Positions 1 to 7,041 are shown, counted from the stretch's first letter. The stretch is 13,017 bases of DNA from CAIOSQ01 sp044359885 (GCA_044359885.1 JBIKLI010000096.1:1-13017), one strand, 5' to 3'. Translations and numbers: made by a program. The notes: generated from the letters alone by a model not told the origin.

Positions 1-516
1 CCGCGTCCAGGTCGTGGCCAGCCCGCCATCGCGCCGGTCCATCGTCTTGGTGTCGATGGCGCCGCTGGGTTCGCGCCGGACCATCATGTAGGAACCGTCG
101 GGGTTCGCGTAGCTGATCAGCGCCAGCTGCGGATTGTCGTACAGGATCTGCCAGCCCATCGCCTCGGCGGCGCCCTGGGCGATGCCGAGGAACTGCCCGT
201 CCGAGAGCACGCCGCGCAGCAGGTCCAGCGCCCGGGGCGCCGGCCCGAGATAGGCCTCCACCTCGCGCGCGACACGCTGTTCCTGGGCTCGTATCGCTTC
301 GTCGGCCAGCGCGATCGCGTCACGCCGGTTGGCAGCGTAGGAAAACCAAGCGATTCCCGCCAGGGCGCCGACGACCAGCATCACCGCGACGGCCGGTATC
401 CCGAGCCGGACCCAGGCGCGACGTCGGATCTCGCGCTGGCGCGACGGATCGATGACGACCTCGCCGTCGGCGGCGCCCTCGGCGCGGCGGCCCGACGGAC
501 GAGGGCGGGCCGCCAC
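1..516 (-). CDS. Membrane sensor protein, N-terminal part only (possible cyclase/Cache-type sensor)
   Basis: This reading frame runs off the left edge, so only the first 172 residues are visible. GTG at 516 is the first possible start: the frame has a stop at 541-543 and no other start codon in between. It begins 4 nt after the YmdB stop, suggesting co-transcription. Residues 1-37 are charged and cytoplasmic, ending in an Arg-rich stretch. Residues 38-60 form one hydrophobic transmembrane helix. After it come a helical Glu/Arg/Ala-rich stretch and a folded segment containing NPDGSYMMVRR (residues 138-148) and DTKTMD, ending TTWTR. From memory, this pattern resembles the periplasmic Cache-like sensor of alphaproteobacterial membrane adenylate/guanylate cyclases and similar signalling proteins. 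The output domain lies outside the window, so a cyclase, kinase or GGDEF protein cannot be told apart. Confidence 0.7.
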   Translation of the reverse strand, partial: MAARPRPSGRRAEGAADGEVVIDPSRQREIRRRAWVRLGIPAVAVMLVVGALAGIAWFSYAANRRDAIALADEAIRAQEQRVAREVEAYLGPAPRALDLLRGVLSDGQFLGIAQGAAEAMGWQILYDNPQLALISYANPDGSYMMVRREPSGAIDTKTMDRRDGGLATTWTR

Positions 517-520
517 GGCC

Positions 521-1330
521 TCAGCCCGGCAGCGCGGGGATCAGCCGCCCGCCGACGCGCACCGGCGCGACCCGCAAGGCCTTGCCGGACCCCGGAGCGA
601 TCTCGGCGAAGACGCCGCACAGCGTGCCCTCGCCTTCCGCGGGCGAAAGCCGCTCGCCGGGCATCTTGCGCACGAAGCGCTGGACCGCGGCCTCCTTGCG
701 CATGCCGATGACCGAATCGTAGTCGCCGCACATCCCGGCATCGGTCTGGTAGCCGGTGCCGCCGGGCAGGACCTGCGCATCGGCGGTCGGCACATGGCTG
801 TGCGAGCCGACGACCAGCGACGCGCGGCCATCGCAGAAATGCCCCAGCGCCATCTTCTCGCTGGTGGCCTCCCCATGCGCATCGACCATCAGCAGATCGA
901 CGCCGCCGCCCAGACGCTGGGTGGCGAGCACGGCATCGAGCGCGGCGAAGGGATCGTCGAGCGGATCCATGAACAGCCGGGTCATCACGTTGACCACCAC
1001 GACGCGGCGCGTGCCGACCGTGAAGACGCCGATGCCGCGCCCTGGCGTGCCGCGCGGAAAATTGACCGGTCGCAGCAGGCGCGGATCGCCGTCGATCGTG
1101 GCCAGGATCTCGCGCTGGTCCCAGACATGGTTGCCGGTCGTGATGCAGTCGACGCCGGCCTCGTAGAGATCGCGGGCCGTCCGCTCGGTGATCCCGAAGC
1201 CATGGGCCGCGTTCTCGCCGTTGGCGACGACGAAATCCAGATCGAGCCGCTGCCGCAGGCCGGGCAGATGGCGGGCTACGGCCTCCCGGCCGGACCGGCC
1301 GACGACGTCGCCGAGGAAGAGCAGCCTCAT
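521..1330 (-). CDS. ymdB: YmdB-family metallophosphoesterase (TIGR00282 type)
   Basis: The 269-aa protein is the usual length for the YmdB family, binuclear-metal phosphodiesterases; the Bacillus member hydrolyses 2',3'-cyclic nucleotides. Metal-ligand motifs appear in order: GDVVG (Asp8), NGEN (residues 37-40, Glu39 and Asn40), TGNHVWD (Asn67, His68), DAHGE (His152) and GSHSHV (His177, His179). No signal peptide or membrane helix is seen, so it should be cytosolic. ATG at 1330 overlaps the TGA of the upstream cyclo-ligase gene as ATGA, implying translational coupling. The next gene, a membrane sensor, starts 4 nt after this stop. The family assignment is firm; the physiological substrate in this organism is unknown. 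Confidence 0.93.
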   Translation of the reverse strand: MRLLFLGDVVGRSGREAVARHLPGLRQRLDLDFVVANGENAAHGFGITERTARDLYEAGVDCITTGNHVWDQREILATIDGDPRLLRPVNFPRGTPGRGIGVFTVGTRRVVVVNVMTRLFMDPLDDPFAALDAVLATQRLGGGVDLLMVDAHGEATSEKMALGHFCDGRASLVVGSHSHVPTADAQVLPGGTGYQTDAGMCGDYDSVIGMRKEAAVQRFVRKMPGERLSPAEGEGTLCGVFAEIAPGSGKALRVAPVRVGGRLIPALPG

Positions 1331-1917
1331 GGCGAGCCGCCGAACCCGCGATAGCCATGTTCCGTGGCGACGCCGTCGAGCCGCTGATCGAATTCTTCCA
1401 CCGGAACCGCCTCCATCTCCTGCTGCGCGTAGGCGATGCCGATGGCGAGCACCGCGTCGCCGTCCGCGCGCATCGCCGCGATCGTCCGATCGTAATAGCC
1501 GCCGCCATGCCCCAGACGGAAGCCCCTGGCGTCGAAGGCCAGGAGCGGCACGAGCAGAAGGCTGGGCGCCGCCGACGGCCGGTCCAGGGAAGGCACGCTG
1601 GTTCCGAAACCTCCCGGCACCAGCCTGTCTCCGGGCGACCATGTCCGGAATTCCAGCGGCTTGTCCCGTGCCGTCACGACCGGCAGGGCGCAACGCCATC
1701 CCGCGCCGGCGAGGGCGCCCAGCAGGGGCCGGACATCCATCTCCGCCCCCATCGGCCAGTAGCCGGCGACCACGGCGCCAGGCCGCCAGGGGGCGTCGGC
1801 CAACAGGCGGTCACGCAAGGCGTCTGCCGCCACGGCCCGCTGGACCGGATCGATCGCACCGCGCGAGGCCTTCGCCAGGGCGCGCAGGCGCCGCTTCTCT
1901 TGGGCGGGGTCCAGCAT
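1327..1917 (-). CDS. fau: 5-formyltetrahydrofolate cyclo-ligase
   Basis: This enzyme converts 5-formyl-THF to 5,10-methenyl-THF using ATP, returning a folate storage and inhibitor form to one-carbon metabolism. The 196-aa protein is of normal size. It has a basic N-terminal helix (KRRLRALAKASR), the segment GYWPMGAEMD (residues 52-61) and the nucleotide-binding signature RLGHGGGYYDR (residues 134-144). ATG at 1917 is preferred. A GTG at 1929 in the same frame would add four residues, and neither has a clear ribosome-binding site. The gene lies about 60 nt downstream of the 6S RNA 3' end, matching the well-known 6S-fau (ygfA) linkage. Its transcript may therefore come partly from 6S read-through. 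It overlaps ymdB by 4 nt. Confidence 0.93.
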   Translation of the reverse strand: MLDPAQEKRRLRALAKASRGAIDPVQRAVAADALRDRLLADAPWRPGAVVAGYWPMGAEMDVRPLLGALAGAGWRCALPVVTARDKPLEFRTWSPGDRLVPGGFGTSVPSLDRPSAAPSLLLVPLLAFDARGFRLGHGGGYYDRTIAAMRADGDAVLAIGIAYAQQEMEAVPVEEFDQRLDGVATEHGYRGFGGSP

Positions 1918-1979
1918 CGGTCGCAACACCGGTCGGGAAGGATGACGGCCGCCCAGGCGGGGTGCGTGCGGCGCGGATC

Positions 1980-2142
1980 GGACGGAGCCACGCTGGCCGT
2001 TGGCACTCGGTTCCTCTGTGGCCCGCTTAAAGCAGGTGGGCGCCGTGTTGCCGAGACCGCAGCCCCGGCAGGGACAGCTCCCGAGAGGTGCATTATCGGC
2101 CCCAGGGATACATTCGGCCTGACGAACCGCGCAGCCCCGTCC
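1980..2142 (-). ncRNA. ssrS: 6S RNA (RNA polymerase-binding regulatory RNA)
   Basis: About 163 nt between zapA and fau, the conserved proteobacterial 6S location. The two ends pair perfectly: GGACGGGGCUGCGC (from 2142) with GCGUGGCUCCGUCC (to 1980), 14 bp including G-U pairs. The helix continues inward through CGU/ACG plus GGC/GCC and a UCCCUG-to-CAGAGGA segment. A large central bubble follows, with CCUGGGGCCGAUAAU on its 5' side, very like the E. coli 6S segment CCCCUGAGCCGAUAUU that templates product RNA. The 3' side of the bubble carries a small hairpin (CCUGC-UUUAA-GCGGG), and an apical arm GUCCC/GGGGC closes the far end. In known systems 6S RNA mimics an open promoter, sequesters sigma70-type RNA polymerase in stationary phase and is released by product-RNA synthesis. 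The exact ends are inferred from the stem and promoter. No T-tract follows, so the 3' end may be processed. Confidence 0.87.
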
Positions 2143-2149
2143 TCAAGGC

Positions 2150-2178
2150 AACATAGTCCGTGCCCGCAGCGGTTACAA
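2150..2178 (-). promoter_or_regulatory. Promoter of 6S RNA
   Basis: Reading the minus strand, a -35-like TTGTAA (2178-2173), a 17-nt spacer, a -10-like TATGTT (2155-2150) and a 7-nt gap lead exactly to the G (2142) that opens the 6S closing stem. Spacing is ideal for a housekeeping-sigma promoter, and each hexamer matches consensus at about 4 of 6 positions. The promoter lies between the zapA stop and the RNA gene, so 6S can be made independently of zapA. Confidence 0.6.
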
Positions 2179-2198
2179 CCGGGGGCGCGGGAAAAGCG

Positions 2199-2591
2199 TC
2201 ACCCCGCCGGTGCCAGACGATCGGCCGCCGCCGTCAGACGGTCGGCGATCCGGGCCAGATCGCGCGAGATCTCGTCCTCGCGCGTACCCAGACGCGCCTC
2301 GAGTTCGGCGATCCGCGCCTTCAGCGCGTCGGTGTCGGGCCCCGTGGCCGGCATCTCCTCGCGGGCGCGTCGCCCGACCTCCGCCCGCTGCAGCGCCTCG
2401 CCCAGTTCGTCGGCGAGCGTCAGGCAGGTCAGCATCAGAAGCCGGGCTTCGCCCAGAGGCCCCACGCGGACGGCGAGTTCGCGCAGCTTCGCGTCGACGT
2501 ATTTCGCGAGCGCCGTCAGCCTCGGCTCCTCGCCGTCGCCGCAGCCGACCGTGTAGACGCGTCCGTTGATCTCCAGTTCGACCTGCGCCAT
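2199..2591 (-). CDS. zapA: Cell division protein ZapA
   Basis: ZapA is a cytosolic FtsZ-ring-associated protein that cross-links FtsZ filaments. The 130-aa product has the N-terminal globular beta-alpha domain: MAQVELEINGRVYTV, then GDGEEPRLTALAKYVD (about residues 18-33) and the helix EARLLMLTCLTLADEL (about 48-63). A long charged coiled coil follows from about residue 85 to the end, rich in Leu, Glu and Arg, as used for dimer and tetramer formation. ATG at 2591 follows the stop of the 61-aa coiled-coil gene by 13 nt, with an AAGG that overlaps that stop and lies rather far upstream. The pair is probably co-transcribed. The 6S RNA promoter starts about 20 nt after the stop. Confidence 0.92.
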   Translation of the reverse strand: MAQVELEINGRVYTVGCGDGEEPRLTALAKYVDAKLRELAVRVGPLGEARLLMLTCLTLADELGEALQRAEVGRRAREEMPATGPDTDALKARIAELEARLGTREDEISRDLARIADRLTAAADRLAPAG

Positions 2592-2604
2592 CCGCCCGGT
2601 GCCT

Positions 2605-2790
2605 TCAGCGTTCCAGCGCGGCTTCGACGGCCCGCGCCTTCGCCAGCGCCGCCTCGACGCGCTCGAGCAGCGCGTCGATCGCCACCGCGATGCGCTGCAC
2701 GTCGGGCTGCGCGCCGCCTCGAGCCGCCGCCGCCTCGAGCCGCGACACCTGGGCGTCGATCCGGCTCAGCGTCTCGTCGATCCTGCTCAT
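2605..2790 (-). CDS. Small coiled-coil protein upstream of zapA (hypothetical)
   Basis: A 61-residue protein with ATG at 2790 and a strong AAGGAG 10 nt upstream. The frame stays open far upstream into tkt, but the ribosome-binding site marks this start. It is almost entirely helical: a first segment with regularly spaced Ile/Leu (RIDETLSRIDAQVSRLEA), a Gly/Pro break near residues 25-30, then a second amphipathic Leu/Val/Ala/Glu helix to the C-terminus. There is no signal peptide or membrane segment. It is the first gene of the zapA transcript and divergent from tkt. From memory, short DUF4164-like coiled-coil proteins occur at this position in other alphaproteobacteria; this one may belong there, but membership is not proven. 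A role near the division ring is only inference from position. Confidence 0.75.
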   Translation of the reverse strand: MSRIDETLSRIDAQVSRLEAAAARGGAQPDVQRIAVAIDALLERVEAALAKARAVEAALER

Positions 2791-2886
2791 CGGCGCCGAA
2801 CTCCTTTCGCTGTGCCAAAATGAGCCTTTATCGTCGTCCGAATCAAGGTTGACGACCTTTCCACCGGTCGGCATGTTCCGCCGCGC
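2791..2886. promoter_or_regulatory. Divergent intergenic region between the zapA block and tkt
   Basis: This 96-bp AT-richer gap must hold promoters for both directions. On the plus strand a TTGACG (2849-2854) lies 17 nt before a weak CATGTT (2872-2877), which would give a nearly leaderless tkt transcript. On the minus strand a GATAAA-like -10 occurs at 2832-2827 without a clear -35. GTCGTC (2833-2838) and GACGAC (2851-2856) form a short inverted repeat that could be a regulator site. None of these is strong evidence. Confidence 0.35.
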
Positions 2887-4929
2887 ATGAGCGCCGCAAT
2901 CGACAGCGCACCCGCCGCTGCACCGTCTCCCCTTTCCGTAAACCAGAGCCCCGAGCATGCCCGCATGGCGAACGCCCTGCGGGCGCTGGCGATGGATGCC
3001 GTGGAGAAGGCCAAGTCGGGCCACCCGGGCATGCCCATGGGCATGGCCGACGTCGCAACCGTGCTGTGGACGAAGTTCCTCAAATTCGATCCCGCCGACC
3101 CAAGCTGGCCGGACCGCGATCGGTTCGTGCTCTCGGCCGGGCACGGATCGATGCTGCTCTACGCCCTGCTCCACCTGACCGGCTTCGCCGACATGACGAT
3201 GGAGGAGATCAAGCGCTTCCGGCAGCTTGGCGCGAAGACCGCCGGCCACCCCGAATTCGGCCACGCTGCCGGCATCGAAACCACGACCGGGCCCCTCGGC
3301 CAGGGTCTCGCCAACGCCGTCGGCATGGCGATCGCGGAACGTTGGCTCAACGCACGTTTCGGCGACGCCGCTGTCGACCACCACACCTATGTCATCGCCG
3401 GCGACGGTTGCCTGATGGAGGGTATCAGCCAGGAGGCGATCTCGCTGGCCGGGCATCTGCGACTCAACCGGCTGGTCGTGCTGTTCGACGACAACGGCAT
3501 CTCGATCGACGGCCCGACCTCGCTGGCCACGTCGGAGGACCAGTGCGCCCGCTTCGCGGCCAGCGGCTGGGCGACCCAGCGGATCGATGGGCACGATCCA
3601 GCCGCCATCGAGGCGGCGATCGCGGCCGCGCGTCGCAGCGATCGTCCGACGCTCGTCGCCTGCCGCACCACGATCGGCTATGGCGCGCCGACCAAGGGCG
3701 GCACCGCCGGCGCGCACGGCGCGCCGCTCGGCGCCGCGGAGATCGCCGCCACGCGCACGCGTCTCGACTGGACCAACGCGCCGTTCGAAATCCCGGTCGA
3801 CGTGCTCGAGCGCTGGATCGCGGCCGGCCATCGCGGAGCCGCGGCCCGCAAGGGGTGGGAGGGACGCATCTCCCGCCTGCCCGCCGCCGATCGCGCCGAG
3901 TTCCGCCGGATGATCGCAGGCAAGCTTCCTCGCGACCTGGGCGACGCCATCGCCGCATTCAAGGCCAGGCTGATCGCCGACAAGCCGTCGGTGGCGACCC
4001 GGGTCGCCTCGCAGAACGCGCTCGATGTGATCGCCGCGGCGATCCCCGAACTGGTGGGCGGCTCCGCCGACCTGACGGGCTCGAACAACACCCGCGCCAA
4101 GAGCCAGACGCCTCTGGCGGCGGATCGCTACGGCGGTCGCTACGTCTATTGGGGCGTGCGCGAGCACGCCATGGCCGCGGCGATGAACGGCATGGCGCTG
4201 CATGGCGGCATGATCCCCTATGGCGGCACGTTCCTCGTCTTCACCGATTACTGCCGTCCGGCCATGCGCCTGGCCGCGCTGATGGGCCAGCGCGTGGTAT
4301 TCGTCATGACCCACGATTCGATCGGGCTGGGCGAGGATGGTCCGACCCACCAGCCGGTCGAGCACCTGGCGGCGCTGCGCGCCATTCCCAACCTCGCGGT
4401 CTTCCGTCCGGCGGATGCGGTCGAGACCCTGGAATGCTGGCAGCTGGCGCTGGCCCGCGACGACGGGCCGAGCGTCCTGGCGCTGACACGCCAGAACCTG
4501 CCGGCCCTGCGCATCGCGGGCGATCCCCGGGAAAATCCCTGTGCCCGCGGCGGCTATGTCCTGGCCGAGGCGGAAGGCGGCGAGCGGCAAGCGACGCTGA
4601 TCGGCACCGGATCCGAGACGTCGCTGACGATGGCCGCACGCAGCCTGCTCGCCGCGCGCGGGATCCGCGCGGCGGTCGTGTCCCTGCCCTGCTGGTCGCT
4701 TTTCGATCGCCAGACCGCATCCTATCGGCGCGCCGTGCTGGGCGGGCCGCGCGTCCCCAAGGTCGCGGTCGAGGCGGCGCTGGGCTTCGGCTGGGAACGT
4801 TATCTTGGCGCCAGAGGCACGTTCGTCGGCATGTCGGGTTTCGGCGCCTCGGCGCCCGCCGCCGATCTCTACCGCCATTTCGGCATCACGCCGGAGGCCG
4901 TGGCCGAGGCCGCCGCGGCGCTGCTCTGA
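2887..4929 (+). CDS. tkt: Transketolase
   Basis: A 680-aa thiamine-diphosphate enzyme that moves two-carbon units between sugar phosphates in the pentose phosphate and Calvin-type pathways. Visible motifs: SGHPGMPMG (residues 44-52), AGHGSMLLYALLHLTG (84-99), GPLGQGLANAVGMA (135-148), the ThDP/Mg site starting GDGCLMEG (172-179) and ending at DDNGISIDG (201-209), DLTGSNN (395-401), the catalytic Glu426 in GVREHAM, and the phosphate-site region THDSIGLGEDGPTHQP (475-490). The N-terminus has about 20 extra Ala/Ser/Pro-rich residues before the usual start of homology, and no good ribosome-binding site precedes ATG 2887. A later ATG at 2965 is therefore possible. gap follows 46 nt downstream on the same strand, probably in one operon. 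Confidence 0.96.
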   Translation: MSAAIDSAPAAAPSPLSVNQSPEHARMANALRALAMDAVEKAKSGHPGMPMGMADVATVLWTKFLKFDPADPSWPDRDRFVLSAGHGSMLLYALLHLTGFADMTMEEIKRFRQLGAKTAGHPEFGHAAGIETTTGPLGQGLANAVGMAIAERWLNARFGDAAVDHHTYVIAGDGCLMEGISQEAISLAGHLRLNRLVVLFDDNGISIDGPTSLATSEDQCARFAASGWATQRIDGHDPAAIEAAIAAARRSDRPTLVACRTTIGYGAPTKGGTAGAHGAPLGAAEIAATRTRLDWTNAPFEIPVDVLERWIAAGHRGAAARKGWEGRISRLPAADRAEFRRMIAGKLPRDLGDAIAAFKARLIADKPSVATRVASQNALDVIAAAIPELVGGSADLTGSNNTRAKSQTPLAADRYGGRYVYWGVREHAMAAAMNGMALHGGMIPYGGTFLVFTDYCRPAMRLAALMGQRVVFVMTHDSIGLGEDGPTHQPVEHLAALRAIPNLAVFRPADAVETLECWQLALARDDGPSVLALTRQNLPALRIAGDPRENPCARGGYVLAEAEGGERQATLIGTGSETSLTMAARSLLAARGIRAAVVSLPCWSLFDRQTASYRRAVLGGPRVPKVAVEAALGFGWERYLGARGTFVGMSGFGASAPAADLYRHFGITPEAVAEAAAALL

Positions 4930-4975
4930 CCGGCGCACCGGCGCGTCGGCCACCTGCATCACGGAGACTGGCTCC

Positions 4976-5986
4976 ATGACCGTCAAGATCGCCATCAACG
5001 GGTTCGGACGCATCGGCCGCCTCGTCCTGCGCGCCCTGCACGAATCCGGCCGCAGGGACGTCCAGGTCGTGGCGATCAACGACCTCGGTCCGGTCGGGAC
5101 CAACGCCCATCTGCTCCGGCACGACTCGGTGCACGGCCCGCTGGCGGCGACGATCGCGACGGGCGACGACTGGATGGACCTCGGCGCGGGCCGCATCAAG
5201 GTCACCGCCGAACGCGATCCGACCAAGCTTCCCTGGGGCGCGCTCGGCGTCGACATCGTGGCGGAATGCACCGGCATCTTCACCGCGCGCGACAGGGCCG
5301 CCGCCCATCTTGCCGCCGGCGCGAAGCGCGTCCTTGTCTCGGCCCCGGCCGACGGGGCCGATCTTACGGTCGTCTACGGCGTCAACCACGATCAATTGCG
5401 GCCGGAGCACAAGGTCGTCTCCAACGCCTCCTGCACGACGAACTGCCTCGCGCCGGTCGCCTACGTCCTGCACAACGCCTTCGGGATCGAACGCGGCTAC
5501 ATGACCACGATCCATGCCTATACGGGCGATCAGGCGACGGTCGACACGCTGCACAAGGATCTGCGGCGCGCGCGCGCCGCCGCGCTGTCGATGATCCCCA
5601 CGTCCACCGGCGCCGCCAAGGCTGTCGGGCTGGTGCTTCCCGAACTCAAGGGCAAGCTGGACGGCACGGCGATCCGCGTCCCGACCGCCAATGTCAGCCT
5701 GATCGACTTCAAGTTCGTGCCGCGGCGCAAGGCCAGCGTCGAGGAGATCAACGCGGTGGTCGCCGAGGCCGCCGCATCGGCGCGCCTCAAGGGCATCCTC
5801 GCCACCAATGCCGAGGAACTGGTCTCCAGCGATTTCAACCACAACCCAGCCAGTTCGACCTTCGACCTGACCCAGACCCAGGTGGTCGACGGCGGGCTGA
5901 TCCGTGTCCTCAGCTGGTACGACAACGAATGGGGCTTCTCGAACCGCATGCTCGACACGGCCGCAGCGCTCGGCCGGCTCGGCTGA
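4976..5986 (+). CDS. gap: Glyceraldehyde-3-phosphate dehydrogenase, type I
   Basis: The 336-aa enzyme interconverts glyceraldehyde-3-phosphate and 1,3-bisphosphoglycerate. The Rossmann motif INGFGRIGR is at residues 7-15. Asp36 in AINDL is the residue usually associated with NAD preference. The catalytic site SNASCTTN contains Cys153, with His180 in HAYTGDQ, and the C-terminal signature SWYDNEWGFSNRM is intact. ATG at 4976 follows a GGAG with about 9-nt spacing. It lies 46 nt after tkt. In many alphaproteobacteria tkt and gap are followed by pgk and fba, but here a convergent gene comes next. The stop codon is inside a hairpin shared with the FemAB-like gene. Confidence 0.97.
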   Translation: MTVKIAINGFGRIGRLVLRALHESGRRDVQVVAINDLGPVGTNAHLLRHDSVHGPLAATIATGDDWMDLGAGRIKVTAERDPTKLPWGALGVDIVAECTGIFTARDRAAAHLAAGAKRVLVSAPADGADLTVVYGVNHDQLRPEHKVVSNASCTTNCLAPVAYVLHNAFGIERGYMTTIHAYTGDQATVDTLHKDLRRARAAALSMIPTSTGAAKAVGLVLPELKGKLDGTAIRVPTANVSLIDFKFVPRRKASVEEINAVVAEAAASARLKGILATNAEELVSSDFNHNPASSTFDLTQTQVVDGGLIRVLSWYDNEWGFSNRMLDTAAALGRLG

Positions 5987-6003
5987 CGACGGCCGCGTCA
6001 GCC
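5981..6003. terminator. Shared hairpin between convergent gap and FemAB-like gene
   Basis: GGCTGACG (5981-5988) and CGTCAGCC (5996-6003) form a perfect 8-bp stem with a 7-nt loop. The gap stop (TGA 5984-5986) lies in the left arm and the opposing gene's stop (TGA, minus, 6000-5998) in the right arm. No T-tract follows on either side, so it could be a bidirectional terminator of the GC-rich kind or an RNA 3'-end stabiliser. Confidence 0.5.
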
Positions 6004-7041
6004 AAGCTGCCGCGCGATCCAGGGGCCGGCGGCGCCGGCGACGGCCAGCGGCAGGCGTTTCCAGGCGGCGACCAGAAGCCGGAACTTCGGATTGGAAGGA
6101 TCGAGGCGCGGCGGCGGGCCGCCGCGCAGCATCGCATGGCGATAGGCCAGCGGGCGTGCCTCGAACCCCCAGCTGCGCTTGTAGGCGTGACTGCCCGAAC
6201 CGAGCCGGCTGCGACCGAAGTCGAACGTCGTCACGCCGGCCGCACGGGCATGGCGCATCAGGTTGAAATACAGGAAGTCGTTCGCCCCGGAGACGCGCGC
6301 GGCCGCCGTGCCGCCGGCATAGAAGGGATGGACGGCGCCCTTGTGCACGAAGGCGAGGCATCCGGAGAGCGCCTCCCTGCCCCGTCGCGCCAGGAAAACG
6401 GAGCAGATCCCCGGGAAGCCGTCCTGCAGCGCGCGCAGGAAACCGGCCGCGAAGATCGGCGTGCCGAGGTTGCGATAGCTCTCGGCCAGGACCGGGTGGA
6501 ACTCCTCGGCGCGGGCGCCGGCGACGAATTCGAGCCCGGCCCCGAGGCTGCGCTTCACGTCGTGGCGCCGTCCCTTGCGCGGGATCGCGCGCAGCGCCGC
6601 CGCGTCGTCGGGCGGTATGCGCGCGCTGAACGCGGCATGGACGCCGTCGACGCGCTGCCAGCGCGACGCGAGGTCGGTGTGGAAGGCCGGTACATGGTCG
6701 CGGAATTCGACCTGCCGCACGCCGCGCGCGGCACCCAGGCGCAGGGCCTCGGCTTCCAGCGCCGCCGCCGCGTCGGCGTCGTCCGCGACGATCCCGCCAT
6801 AGGTCGCGAAGCCCACCGAGATCAGCGCGTCGCCGAAGAGCGGACTTCGCCGATGCACCAGGGGCAGGATCCCCGCGATGCGCCCGTCGCGCCGGGCCGC
6901 GAGCCGGACGGATTCCTGGCCAAGTCCCGCTTCGACCGCCTCGCCCCATCCGAAGCGATGGAAGATCGTTCCCGCAGCGGACCGCTCGACATACGCATCC
7001 CATTCCGCCGCCGCTTCGCGGCCGACATTCTCGATCCTCAC
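5998..7041 (-). CDS. FemAB/GNAT-like protein, PEP-CTERM-associated FemAB type
   Basis: A 347-aa protein of the FemAB fold (two linked GNAT acyltransferase domains). The first half has the typical opening EWDAYV...TIFHRFGWGEAV (residues 14-36) and GILPLVHRRSPLFG (57-70). The second half has the GNAT core: GCLAFVHKGAVHPFYAGGT (227-245), NDFLYFNLMRHARAAG (254-269) and FDFGRSRLGSGSHAYKRSWGF (273-293). This pattern matches, from memory, the TIGR03019 family named for its link to PEP-CTERM/exosortase exopolysaccharide loci. Relatives use aminoacyl-tRNA to add residues to peptidoglycan precursors, but the substrate here is unknown. No signal peptide is seen. GTG at 7041 starts where the homology starts; no in-frame ATG fits better. 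It is 95 nt downstream of ilvE, and no other exosortase genes are in the window. Confidence 0.8.
   Translation of the reverse strand: MRIENVGREAAAEWDAYVERSAAGTIFHRFGWGEAVEAGLGQESVRLAARRDGRIAGILPLVHRRSPLFGDALISVGFATYGGIVADDADAAAALEAEALRLGAARGVRQVEFRDHVPAFHTDLASRWQRVDGVHAAFSARIPPDDAAALRAIPRKGRRHDVKRSLGAGLEFVAGARAEEFHPVLAESYRNLGTPIFAAGFLRALQDGFPGICSVFLARRGREALSGCLAFVHKGAVHPFYAGGTAAARVSGANDFLYFNLMRHARAAGVTTFDFGRSRLGSGSHAYKRSWGFEARPLAYRHAMLRGGPPPRLDPSNPKFRLLVAAWKRLPLAVAGAAGPWIARQLG

Noticed and set aside
2791..5283. Very long minus-strand open frame opposite tkt and gap, in frame with the 61-aa protein
   Set aside because: It is the antisense shadow of transketolase in high-GC codons; composition is low-complexity Arg/Gly/Ala, it has no recognisable domain, and the real start at 2790 has its own AAGGAG site.
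4886..5980. Long minus-strand open frame opposite gap
   Set aside because: It is antisense to a GAPDH gene with every catalytic motif intact. The frame stays open because GC-rich codons rarely give stops on the other strand.
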